Below the pieces are notes generated by a model. That model saw only the letters and a program-made list of their open reading frames with translations. It was not told the origin of the DNA and searched no databases. A stretch of 64,000 bases of DNA from the NCBI RefSeq assembly GCF_900113115.1, contig NZ_FOOF01000002.1:361901-425900 (forward strand), read 5' to 3'. Within the stretch, counting starts at the first letter, position 1; every line of letters begins with the position of its first letter. Origin of the DNA: Duganella sp. CF458 (GTDB taxonomy: Bacteria > Pseudomonadota > Gammaproteobacteria > Burkholderiales > Burkholderiaceae_D). The translations under genes were made by a program, and so were the position numbers. Positions 51,152 to 59,508 of the stretch are shown here, one piece after another.

Positions 51152-53185
51152 TCAAGATGGCATTTGGCGTGCAACAACTTGCGAAGCAAATGAACATTCA
51201 CTCAGAACTTTACGAAGTGTTCCGATCTCTGGGGGACTGAACGTCCACCGGCTAGCCACTCCGACAGGCTCCGTTTGATCAATCCCTGGTATGGGGAAGT
51301 CTTCCAGCCGGAGCCTTCGACGGTAATATTCGGCCTTTGCAGGTTTTGCAATAGCTCGGGTCAACGCATCACCAACCTGCAGATCCTTATTGAAGGAATC
51401 TACATGGAACACGGTTTGATGCGTCCCTTCTTCGAAATCTTCGAATTGCGGTCCTGCTGCAAGTAGGATGTTGAATAGCGTATCCAAATGCACGAAATAG
51501 GGGTCGAACTCCCGGGTGCCTTCCAACATGTAAGAGTTGGATACTACGACACCTACCACAGTTTTGATGTCCCGCAATAGTTTCGAAAATGGGCTAGACA
51601 TTATCATTTGTCGTAAGACAGATGGGCAGTCTCGCAAATGGTCCCGTTTTCTGATTGCTTGTGACACCTTTGCTTGTAGCCCAAACTCTACGTCCCAGAA
51701 TTCATGTGCAGTTGCTGGATGCATCACATTTCGGCACTCAAGCACGAACGCGGTATCTCCCCAGATGAGCAATGCGTCGATATCTCCAACGGCCGTGTTC
51801 GCAACGTTAAGTCCGGGCCCTAGAACGAATGGTTTTTCTTGAAGCGGACAGCGGATAGAGGCAATTGAAAGTGCGTCTACCACGTCCTGTTCGAACATTC
51901 GACCTCGTTTGCTGTTAACCACTCGAAGGTGTTCGGTCTCTTTGGCCCAGCTTGTCACTAATCTCATCGGATGAGATCCAAGTAGGGGAAACCAGGCGAT
52001 CAATAGCTGCTTCTCTTGTCGTAGAAGCGGGTGTTGCCACAGCGATTGCTCGACTTTTCCACCAAAAACGAAGTAGTCAATTACGCGTTGAGCCTGCTCA
52101 GCTTTGATTCGCAAGGCCAGCGCTAAAGTCCGGACGAGAGTTACCTCGTCAAGAGTTTTGGCCACGCAAGAGTTGTATTCGGAGCTATTTGGTTCATAGC
52201 GACTAGACTCAAGCATGCTCTGTGCGGCGAGTCCGCCTAGTCGGAGCCACGCGTCATAAACCTGCCAAACAGTTAAACCCGTAACGATCCCGTGGTTCTC
52301 CCGCATTAAACCAAGCGAGTTCTCTTCCGTAATAGCGATGCGTTGAATTGCGAGTGAGAGGATAAGTTGTTGTAATCGCTCGGGTAGATCACCTAGGCGT
52401 TTAACCTCAATATTTCCGCTTTGGTCGTGGTGAAGGAAAAGCTCGTCCATTGTCGCTTCAGTAAGCTTCAATTTTCGAAGTTCGTCAACGTCCCGATGGT
52501 ACTTCAAAGCGCGTCGTGAGAGGTCAATTGTTGACTGCATAGACAGTGCTGAGTTCGCCTCGGATGTGTGATACAAGTAGCCAAAATCGTAGAGCTGGAA
52601 TTCAGTGTTAGACCAGAGCGCGCTCTGCCATTGACTTTCAAAGTTGTCATAGAACTGAGCAAGTGTTATCGCGCCTTGCAAAGCCTGCTCTGCATCCCAG
52701 ACGGGAGGAGAAGGCTCGGCGATACCAAAACCGCGGCGCTTTGACATTGCGCTACGCAAGACATGTCGTGAAGAATCTGTCAGGTGCTCGAGTAACTCTT
52801 GCAATGTATATCGTGCCCCTAGGATGTTCTTTACTGGACGCCCATATGTTATTTCTTCCGCCGACACATGCTGCTTGCCTTCAAATGCGCTGGCTCCTTG
52901 GAGTTGGAGACGGAGGTAACCATCATTCAACTGTCGCACTAAGCGAGTTCCTATTTCTGCAACGGACAGCAAGTGTGTTTGCCGCTCAAGTTGTTGAAGG
53001 CAGTCGCGTACCTTTTCCAGCCTTCGGTGTAGAAAAAGTCCGAAGGCGTGGAGACTTTGGTCACGAGAACCGCCGTCTGAATGCTTGTGGAAGGCGTCGT
53101 TCCATTTCTCGATACAAAATCCCATTGAGACGGGGAACTTCAGTTCTTTATTGTTTCGATCTCGCAGGTACTCGAGGAAGCTCAT
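51152..53185 (-). CDS. Unknown 677-residue protein with PD-(D/E)XK-like nuclease motif
   Basis: No family recognised for the first ~420 residues, which are mostly helical and soluble with no membrane segment. The C-terminal third resembles a restriction-endonuclease fold: a Glu in a helix (RGRMFEQDVVDAL, about residue 433), then Asp470 in GDID, then Glu483-Cys-Arg485 thirteen residues later, the D...ExK pattern with Arg in place of Lys. The DNA is AT-richer than the core genes, and it stands alone between a metabolic operon and a TetR gene. A stand-alone defence or DNA-repair nuclease is a reasonable hypothesis; no partner gene is present. Confidence 0.75.
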   Translation of the reverse strand: MSFLEYLRDRNNKELKFPVSMGFCIEKWNDAFHKHSDGGSRDQSLHAFGLFLHRRLEKVRDCLQQLERQTHLLSVAEIGTRLVRQLNDGYLRLQLQGASAFEGKQHVSAEEITYGRPVKNILGARYTLQELLEHLTDSSRHVLRSAMSKRRGFGIAEPSPPVWDAEQALQGAITLAQFYDNFESQWQSALWSNTEFQLYDFGYLYHTSEANSALSMQSTIDLSRRALKYHRDVDELRKLKLTEATMDELFLHHDQSGNIEVKRLGDLPERLQQLILSLAIQRIAITEENSLGLMRENHGIVTGLTVWQVYDAWLRLGGLAAQSMLESSRYEPNSSEYNSCVAKTLDEVTLVRTLALALRIKAEQAQRVIDYFVFGGKVEQSLWQHPLLRQEKQLLIAWFPLLGSHPMRLVTSWAKETEHLRVVNSKRGRMFEQDVVDALSIASIRCPLQEKPFVLGPGLNVANTAVGDIDALLIWGDTAFVLECRNVMHPATAHEFWDVEFGLQAKVSQAIRKRDHLRDCPSVLRQMIMSSPFSKLLRDIKTVVGVVVSNSYMLEGTREFDPYFVHLDTLFNILLAAGPQFEDFEEGTHQTVFHVDSFNKDLQVGDALTRAIAKPAKAEYYRRRLRLEDFPIPGIDQTEPVGVASRWTFSPPEIGTLRKVLSECSFASQVVARQMPS

Positions 53186-53216
53186 TAGCCAATCCTATTA
53201 TGTAGATGAGAAATGG

Positions 53217-53897
53217 TCAGCTGCGTATGTTACTTTTTTCAAGTTGTGGATGAACTCGGAAGCGATGCAGAATGCCTATTAGCAGCACATCAATCAACGC
53301 ATCCAGATGCCGATTGAATTCGTCATGCTCAAACCAAGGTTCGTTCTCACCGAATACCAAGCGCAGCGACACCATCCCGTGCAAGCCTTCCCAGAATATC
53401 TGAGCGATCGCTTCCGCCTGGTCTGGCGGGATCTGCCCAGTGCTAGCCAGGTCGACAAAGAGCTGACAGGCAAAGGCATACGGATCCTGCCCTTGGTTGC
53501 CATGTTCTACGCGCGAGCTTTCCACCGGCGCGTGCGGCCGGCGCTCCATGAAGACCAGCGCATACTGATCGGGGTGGCGCATGCCAAAGGTCACATAGGC
53601 CCGGCCCACGCGGCGGATGTTATCGATTAGCGGCAGCTTCGCATCCATGGCATTGCGCATGGCCTTCACCAAGTCGAGAAGGTCGCTGTCCATCGCCTGT
53701 GTAATCAGCGTGGCTTTGTTCTGGAACAGGTTGTAGACCACGGTTGTCGAAAACCCGGCCTTCTCCGCCACTTTGCGAAGCGTGATCTCGCGTGCACCGC
53801 CGGCTTTGATCAATGCACGTACGGCCTTGATGATGTCTTTACGACGCTGGTCGGATTCACGAAGTTTTCGAAGCTCTACGCTGTTGGACTTGTTCAT
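53217..53897 (-). CDS. TetR-family transcriptional regulator
   Basis: 226 residues. The N-terminal helix-turn-helix is clear (GGAREITLRKVAEKAGFSTTVVYNLFQNKATLI), followed by a C-terminal ligand domain containing the WEGLHGMVSLRL segment of a WHG-type TetR subgroup. It is 84 bases from the TolA-like gene, which lies upstream on the same strand. Ligand and targets are unknown; no efflux pump is adjacent. Confidence 0.92.
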   Translation of the reverse strand: MNKSNSVELRKLRESDQRRKDIIKAVRALIKAGGAREITLRKVAEKAGFSTTVVYNLFQNKATLITQAMDSDLLDLVKAMRNAMDAKLPLIDNIRRVGRAYVTFGMRHPDQYALVFMERRPHAPVESSRVEHGNQGQDPYAFACQLFVDLASTGQIPPDQAEAIAQIFWEGLHGMVSLRLVFGENEPWFEHDEFNRHLDALIDVLLIGILHRFRVHPQLEKSNIRS

Positions 53898-53981
53898 TCG
53901 GTTGTCTCAAGTTCGCTTTACGCGACCGAGACTAGCACGCGGCCTTCATAACCATCAATGAAAATCAGCGTCGAAACCAGC

Positions 53982-55658
53982 TTATTGCAAGCGAATGGCA
54001 GTGTCGAACACCCATGTTCGACGGATTTCAATGACATCGTACTGACGCGCGAGAGCAGGAGGAAAAGCACCATAAGGCGCCTGGCTGGATATGACTTTTC
54101 GGATTGCCTCGTCGATTGCGGTCACGCCGCTGGAGACAACAAACGTCACCTTTTCCACGGAGCCGTCAGCCCGGATTGCCACCGTCACCATTGGTGACAC
54201 ATGGCGCTGTTTTACCACCTCGCGCAGCGTGTCGAACGCCATGTTCAGCTCAAACTTCTTGCTCATCGCCTCTGCATACTGAACCAGATCAATGTTTGGA
54301 TCGGCTCGTCCGAAGAGCCAACCGCGGCGGAGGCCGCTAACCGTGGGAAGTAGCGAGCGTGATGGGTTCTTCGCCGCTGCATCCCGTTGGGCCGCCTCTT
54401 CGTTGAGTTGCCGGCCGATCGCGCGCAGGCGCTCTTCACGTTCTTCCTCTTGCTTGGCCTTTTCACGTTGCGCCAGTTCGCGCTTGGCCTGCTCCAGTCG
54501 TGCAGCCTCTTGTTTGGCCGCTTCTTGTCGGGCCGCCTCTTGCCTGATGGCGTCTTGGCGCGCTGCTTCCAGTTGCTGCGCCTGGCGTGTTGCTTCGAGC
54601 TGCGCTTGCTTGGCTTGTTCGTGTCGCGCTGCTTCTTTGCGTGCCGCCTCCAAGCGCGCAGTTTCGGCGCGTTGTAGGTCCTGGCGGGCCAATTCTTGCC
54701 GTGCCATTTCTTCTTGCGTTGCGCGCTCTTGGCGGACGTTCTCCTGTCGGGCGAGTTCCTGACGTTCGGCCTCCCTACGTGCAGCCTCCAATTTGGCCAC
54801 CTGCTCCGCACGCGCAGCATCCAGTCGCAGTTGCTCTTGCCGGGCGGCTTCGAGCTGCGCTTGCTTAATTTGCTCCTGGCGCATGGCCTCTTTGCGGGCG
54901 GCCTCCACGCGCTCGGCCTCCGCGCGTGCGAGCTCTTGTCGAGCGAGTTCCTGACGTTCGGTCTCCAGGCGGGCGGCTTCGAAACGGGCCGCCTGTTCGA
55001 CGCGGGCGCTTTCCTGACGGAGCTGCTCCTGGCGCGTAGCTTCACGCTGGGCTTCGGCGATTAGCTCAGATTGACGCAGTTTTTCTGCGGCTTGCCGCTC
55101 TTGCTCCAGCTTGGCCTGTTCAAGCGAACGCTCTTGGACTTCCTGTTCGGGCTGCTTTTGTGGGGCCTCGTTGGTTCTTGGAGCAACGATTGGCGGTGCG
55201 GCGGGCGCCGTTGGCAATGGAACATCGGGGCGCTTAGATGCCACTGTGGGCTCTGGTGCCGGCGCGGGAACGGGAGTTGGGGCAATTGTCGGTGTGGGAG
55301 GTACTGCGGGCGATGACATGGGCATTGTCGTCACCGTGTCCACAAGCGCGGTCTTCTCGGTTGCTGGCGGTGCCGGCGTGGGGACTGTTGGCCTTGCAGG
55401 TTCGGCTGGCAGTTGCAGCGGTGCGGATATGGGCGCTGCAGGCTCTTGTGCCGGCAGCAGCAAGACCTGCAAATCGTTAGCCCCCAGTCGGCGTTCTTGC
55501 CAAGGAAATTTGAGCGCGGGCAGTCCGAATGTCTGGCCGCCCAGGGTAATGCTCAATAGCAGCGCGTGAACGAATCCGGAGATCACGAGCGCAGAGCTCA
55601 GTCGCCACGGTTCGCGCTGAAAGCTGTTGAATCGGCCGAGTGTCATTGCTGAGGACAT
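53982..55658 (-). CDS. TolA/TonB-like protein with long coiled coil
   Basis: About 558 residues from ATG 55658; GTG 55664 and ATG 55646 are alternatives. One N-terminal TM (SSALVISGFVHALLLSITLG), a Pro/Ala-rich stretch (about 70-165), a very long charged helix of repeated ARQEQLR/EAARxE units (about 170-425), and a C-terminal TonB-type domain (VSPMVTVAIRADGSVEKVTFV ... RTWVFDTAIRLQ). This plan spans the periplasm like TolA or TonB. No exbB, exbD, tolQ or tolR genes lie nearby, so the motor must be elsewhere. An energy-transducing or stalk role is inferred. Confidence 0.85.
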   Translation of the reverse strand: MSSAMTLGRFNSFQREPWRLSSALVISGFVHALLLSITLGGQTFGLPALKFPWQERRLGANDLQVLLLPAQEPAAPISAPLQLPAEPARPTVPTPAPPATEKTALVDTVTTMPMSSPAVPPTPTIAPTPVPAPAPEPTVASKRPDVPLPTAPAAPPIVAPRTNEAPQKQPEQEVQERSLEQAKLEQERQAAEKLRQSELIAEAQREATRQEQLRQESARVEQAARFEAARLETERQELARQELARAEAERVEAARKEAMRQEQIKQAQLEAARQEQLRLDAARAEQVAKLEAARREAERQELARQENVRQERATQEEMARQELARQDLQRAETARLEAARKEAARHEQAKQAQLEATRQAQQLEAARQDAIRQEAARQEAAKQEAARLEQAKRELAQREKAKQEEEREERLRAIGRQLNEEAAQRDAAAKNPSRSLLPTVSGLRRGWLFGRADPNIDLVQYAEAMSKKFELNMAFDTLREVVKQRHVSPMVTVAIRADGSVEKVTFVVSSGVTAIDEAIRKVISSQAPYGAFPPALARQYDVIEIRRTWVFDTAIRLQ

Positions 55659-55891
55659 CCGCACAGACTATCACAGAGGCAGGGTTTATTGATCAACTGT
55701 CAACTGCGGAGAGAAATATGCAACACGCCTGCCTCTAATTCCTTCGGAAATCAGACGGGGCCTCGTGGCACTTGGCGTTGCCGCAACTGTGTGGACTGTG
55801 AGTAAAAAACTTAGTTATCATTGGAAATTATTTATTTTGCAACCAGTTCCAGAAGCTGTCCCTCGAACAGCCGAGATACCAGGAGTTTCGA

Positions 55892-56308
55892 TTGAGCCGA
55901 CCTCTCATCGTTATGGGTGATAAAACTAGTCACGGCGGTACTGTAATTAGTGCCGATATGACTGTCGACATTCATGGGAAGTATGTCGCCCGGCTCGGCG
56001 ACATGACTTTCTGCCCCAAATGCAAAGGGACCTTTCCTATTACTGTCGCATCGGGTGATTTGTTCGATGGAGCGGGCAACGGTTACGCACGTCATCTGGA
56101 CAAAACCGCCTGCGGGGCGACTCTGATTTCAAGCCAAGTGACGACGACGTGGGGAAACCAGAGTTCAGCGGGTGACCCCGCAGCGGCCGAAAAAGCAGAG
56201 GCCCTTACCGCGGCCAGCGTAGTGGCTGCGCCAACTGAGTCCGGCATATGCCTTGACTGTTTGCTCAAGGCGGCGGCTGCCGGCAGCGCTCTAGTGGTGC
56301 GCGATTGA
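55892..56308 (+). CDS. PAAR-domain protein with short extension
   Basis: 138 residues. TTG start with AGGAG at 55880-55884. The PAAR core is complete (IVMGDKTSHGGTVISA ... LGDMTFCPKCKG ... HLDKTACGATLISS) and is followed by ~50 residues of Ala-rich tail with CLDCLLKAA. It is the first gene of the second T6SS cargo module and its TGA overlaps the next ATG. It resembles the PAAR at 47742 in layout, with an added tail. Confidence 0.9.
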   Translation: MSRPLIVMGDKTSHGGTVISADMTVDIHGKYVARLGDMTFCPKCKGTFPITVASGDLFDGAGNGYARHLDKTACGATLISSQVTTTWGNQSSAGDPAAAEKAEALTAASVVAAPTESGICLDCLLKAAAAGSALVVRD

Positions 56309-56811
56309 TGGCTTCTTTTGATGTTTTGAATCGCCTGCACTATCTGCAGCAAGAGCATCCGGCATTAGGGTTATACGGACTGCTGGATGGTGCGCAATAT
56401 CTCGAGCAAACGGGAAAGCGATTTTCGCCGAATCAATGCGCAATTGCGCTGTTCTCGGAAACAGTGGATGCCCCATTGGCGTTCGCCGGTCCATGGCTTA
56501 TCGATGCAGGGGCGGCTGACAATGAACTGATCGAGGAACTGGTTGGCTTCGAATGCAAGTCCTACGGCGTAAGTTGGCTGATTGCCCATCAAGACATGCA
56601 GGCGCTCGCCCAGATTTTAAGGCTTCGCTTGGAGACCGAGCTTCCTGACGGGCGGCGGGCGCTGTTGCGGTTCTGGGATCCGCGCATATTGGCAAGCCTC
56701 GTGAAAATTTTCACCCCAGAGCAGCGGCGTGAGTTTTTCGGATACATTTTTGAGTGGCATTTGCTGCTTGATCGCGAGAAGCGCGTCCGAATTGGGAGCA
56801 GGGATGTTTAA
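56308..56811 (+). CDS. DUF4123-type effector adaptor
   Basis: 167 residues. The text LGLYGLLDGAQYLEQ, APLAFAGPWLIDAG, SYGVSWLIAHQDMQALAQILRLRLETELPDGRRALLRFWDPRIL is a good match to DUF4123, the family of VgrG/PAAR-effector adaptors. It is coupled on both sides (start TGATG with the PAAR gene; overlap of eight bases with the next gene). Confidence 0.88.
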   Translation: MASFDVLNRLHYLQQEHPALGLYGLLDGAQYLEQTGKRFSPNQCAIALFSETVDAPLAFAGPWLIDAGAADNELIEELVGFECKSYGVSWLIAHQDMQALAQILRLRLETELPDGRRALLRFWDPRILASLVKIFTPEQRREFFGYIFEWHLLLDREKRVRIGSRDV

Positions 56812-57151
56812 GTTGAGTCATGCTCAATATGAAGCACTACGAGCCCGGGACTCCAACCAATTTGTCGATGTCGTTTGCGACCAGTTCCTCGAGAGTAGGC
56901 CAGAACTGGCTGGTGTACCAGGCAGGACCGCAATCTACGACAGGATGTTTGGAGCATTCAATTTTGCCAAGGGATTAGGCTTCCGGTCGACACCACATGT
57001 GATCCGTCTGATGTACCTTTCTGCGGATGCGCCAGGTATTCATGCCGATCCAGTAGTCTCCGCTCACCTTCGCCGCCCCGGTGCGTCGCCTGAACAGCGC
57101 TTGGACGATTTGCTGGCTGTCGTACGGAATAAATTGAAAGGAATGGGCTAA
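56804..57151 (+). CDS. Small protein of T6SS cargo module, unknown
   Basis: 115 residues from ATG 56804. Soluble and helical; begins FKLSHAQYEALRARDSNQFVDVVC. No family recognised with certainty. It sits between the adaptor and the toxin, overlaps the adaptor gene, and ends at the toxin start (TAATG). Proteins in this slot may help fold or load the toxin; that is inference. Confidence 0.75.
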   Translation: MFKLSHAQYEALRARDSNQFVDVVCDQFLESRPELAGVPGRTAIYDRMFGAFNFAKGLGFRSTPHVIRLMYLSADAPGIHADPVVSAHLRRPGASPEQRLDDLLAVVRNKLKGMG

Positions 57152-57747
57152 TGGCTAGCATAGCGGTGCCATTAATTGAAGCGGCTGCCACTCGCGTGCT
57201 TGCTGGGTTAGGTGTTGGTGTGGCGGGCTCAATTGCCGTGGACTCGGCAAAGAAGCGTCAGGAAGCGGCCGACAAAGCGGCATCCACGCCGATTGCACGG
57301 GTGGACGCATGCACAGATGACAGTAGCAAATGCAAGAATTGTCCGCCGGACAAGGGGGCTCCGTACTTAAGGAATACCGCTGGCTGGTCCGACGATTCAA
57401 TTACCTATCAGGTTCGCATTGCGCAGATGCCACCAGCTCCGACAGGATTTCTGACCGAATGGCTTTTCAATGGCGTGACCTTTGATGGCTTCGACTCTGC
57501 ACAGTGCCTGCTTAAAGAAGCAAAGGCTCGCTACGATCAGTTTTTCGACATGTTTCGCCAAGTGCGTCCTTGGTGGAAGGATGGTGCCGATAAAATCATT
57601 GACGAGGCTTATCGCCAGGCTGCAGCAGCCATGCCGAGGCCACCTGTGCAGCTTAGATGGCACTTCATGGAACCTATTAGCTATCGCTATTTTTCCAGAA
57701 TTATTAACGCAGCATATCCCGATGTTGAGGTCGTGTTCCAACCATGA
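57151..57747 (+). CDS. Tox-REase-5-like nuclease effector
   Basis: 198 residues. A hydrophobic Gly/Ala-rich N-terminal segment (about 5-30) could cross or insert in a membrane. A four-Cys stretch (DACTDDSSKCKNCP) follows. The C-terminal ~110 residues resemble the Tox-REase-5 restriction-fold toxin domain: TEWLFNGVTFDGFDSAQCLLKEAKARYDQFFD with the likely catalytic Asp, Glu and Lys, then QLRWHFMEPISYRYFS. It would cleave DNA in rival cells. The gene overlaps the next gene by four bases, as toxin and immunity genes do. Confidence 0.78.
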   Translation: MASIAVPLIEAAATRVLAGLGVGVAGSIAVDSAKKRQEAADKAASTPIARVDACTDDSSKCKNCPPDKGAPYLRNTAGWSDDSITYQVRIAQMPPAPTGFLTEWLFNGVTFDGFDSAQCLLKEAKARYDQFFDMFRQVRPWWKDGADKIIDEAYRQAAAAMPRPPVQLRWHFMEPISYRYFSRIINAAYPDVEVVFQP

Positions 57748-58481
57748 AATCTCCTCCCGCAATGGAGCTCTCCTTCCGCAGGGGACAGCCAAAATTGATA
57801 GACGTTGAGACGCAATTAAATGAGCTATATGAGTTCTCTCGCGTTGTCGCACCGTATTCCGAATTGCTTGAGCGCTGGTGGCTAAGCTCGAGTAGCAGTA
57901 AGGCCGATGCGCAGATGTATGAAGCGTTCGACGCCAACGGCCCAACTACCGCGGCCCTGGCAGTTTTGAGCCAAAAGAACCTGGGCGTCCACGACCTGCG
58001 CTCAATCTCGCTGTGGAATGGAGCCGAAAAGGATGCAGAGAGCGCGGGTCTCTCTTCTCGTGTAAATATTCTTGGCAGGCCAGATACGGTCGAATTCTCA
58101 CTTCGCCTGAAACCAGAGGTAGCAGACTGGCGCGTGCCGGCTTCCTGGTTGACCAAGGCAGTTTCGATTTGGCAGCCAAGTGTTTGTACTTTTGGGCCGT
58201 TCTGGTACAGCGATCATAAAGTCTTTGAAGACAGGCCTGGCGTTAGCTGGATGCTGTATCTCCCGCAGACACTGGCGCAACAACAGGTTCCTGAGGCCCG
58301 TGCCCTTGTGCCCGTGGTAGGGAAGGACGAGAAGGGTAAAGACAAACAGATTGGCACGATCGTCGTTAGCGTCATTGACGAGCCGTTCTCCGACGAGAAC
58401 CTGGAACATGTGAAAATCGCGAACGCGATAGAAGTCCGCTTGGTTGATCAAGACCTGCTGCCAAGGTATGCGGATCTCTGA
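57744..58481 (+). CDS. Imm52-like immunity protein
   Basis: 245 residues, no signal peptide, so cytoplasmic, as fits protection from a nuclease. The segment order LIDVETQLNELYEFSRVV, YSELLERWWLSS, ADAQMYEAFD, GRPDTVEFSLRLKP and WQPSVCTFGPFWY resembles the Imm52 immunity family, which is known beside Tox-REase-5 toxins. It is coupled to the toxin gene by a four-base overlap and is the last gene of the module. Confidence 0.72.
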   Translation: MKSPPAMELSFRRGQPKLIDVETQLNELYEFSRVVAPYSELLERWWLSSSSSKADAQMYEAFDANGPTTAALAVLSQKNLGVHDLRSISLWNGAEKDAESAGLSSRVNILGRPDTVEFSLRLKPEVADWRVPASWLTKAVSIWQPSVCTFGPFWYSDHKVFEDRPGVSWMLYLPQTLAQQQVPEARALVPVVGKDEKGKDKQIGTIVVSVIDEPFSDENLEHVKIANAIEVRLVDQDLLPRYADL

Positions 58482-58579
58482 CGGAATTTGGCTTCTGGCT
58501 CTGTATGTCTTCCAGTCAGGCTGTATTGCGCCTAGTGCAGGAAGCTGCGGGGAAGCCAGGAAAGCCGCTCCCCGCTCAG

Positions 58580-59365
58580 TTAGTATGGCTTGGCAACGAT
58601 CAAGTTGATCGGAACTTCAATCGTCGTGAGATCCCGATACGAAGAGACTTCGATTTTGCCGGCGCTGATCGGGCCAGTGAAGCGCCATTGTGCGCTCACG
58701 GTAGTGCCATTGGTGCCGCCTTGCCTCGAATAAGCTCCTCGTTCGCCGCTGATCGTGGAGCCATCCGCCTTGACGATCTTCACAGCTGCGATCCCCATCA
58801 AACGATCATCGCCGCTCAGGGTGATCGACGTCGAATCAATATTGGAAATGACGGAATTGCCCAGGCCAACGTCAAGCTTGGCACCAACCTTCGGCTGGAA
58901 CGGCACGCTGTTGCGGGTGATCGAAGTTGCGACAGGCAGCTTCACAAAACCGCTAAAGGCAACGCCGCTCACGCCGCCATCCGGAAGGCGGGAAACCGAG
59001 AGCGAAACCAGGGTCTTCTTCCCGTCCTCACTCACTTTGCGGAAGCTCGATGCCTTGACTGGTCCCAGCGACGTTTGGGTCTTGTTCGGGAGAATTGCCA
59101 TCGCGGTGATTTTGGAATCGTCGTTGCTGAACACCGGGATGTCGGCGATAACGCGGTCTTTGAAGATGACGACAGCGTGAGTCTCCACGGACTCCTGGTT
59201 CCCGAACGTTCCAAACGGGGTCAGGTTCTTATCCCGACCTGGCGGCGCTTCCAGGAACGTGGCGCCGATCTGTTTGACCGTTACGTCAGGCGTCGCCGCA
59301 ACGGCAGCAGTGCTTGCGGTAAGCGAAATCAGTAGCGCCGGAAGGATGGACTTCGTTGTTTTCAT
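58580..59365 (-). CDS. Exported protein, unknown function
   Basis: 261 residues from ATG 59365 with a clear signal peptide (MKTTKSILPALLISLTASTAAVAA). The frame extends upstream to 59542, but a strong terminator at 59387-59411 lies in that extension, so ATG 59365 is chosen. The mature part is beta-rich, with several strands such as VETHAVVIFKDRVIADIPVFSNDDSKI and SITLSGDDRLMGIAAVKIVKADG. I do not recognise a family. It lies beside the T6SS cargo module but on the opposite strand. Confidence 0.7.
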   Translation of the reverse strand: MKTTKSILPALLISLTASTAAVAATPDVTVKQIGATFLEAPPGRDKNLTPFGTFGNQESVETHAVVIFKDRVIADIPVFSNDDSKITAMAILPNKTQTSLGPVKASSFRKVSEDGKKTLVSLSVSRLPDGGVSGVAFSGFVKLPVATSITRNSVPFQPKVGAKLDVGLGNSVISNIDSTSITLSGDDRLMGIAAVKIVKADGSTISGERGAYSRQGGTNGTTVSAQWRFTGPISAGKIEVSSYRDLTTIEVPINLIVAKPY

Positions 59366-59386
59366 TTTGATAATGGCTTGAATATT

Positions 59387-59411
59387 AAAAAGCCCATGGT
59401 TTTCCATGGGC
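59387..59411 (-). terminator. Rho-independent terminator after the TPR-like gene
   Basis: On the minus strand GCCCATGG-AAAA-CCATGGGC is a perfect eight-base stem followed by TTTTT. It lies about 100 bases after the stop of the gene at 59509-60522 and just ahead of the next start at 59365. Confidence 0.88.
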
Positions 59412-59508
59412 CCTGATGAATCGAACTTCAGATCGTGCAAGTATCGCACAGGCAGTACGTGCCGGTCGGAAACATCGAGATCTCTTGGCCACAGCTCGAC
59501 TAGCTTCT

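Noticed and set aside
54260..55080. Tandem DNA repeat or low-complexity artefact
   Set aside because: The repeats are the Glu/Arg/Gln helix of the TolA-like protein; codons vary and the frame is intact.
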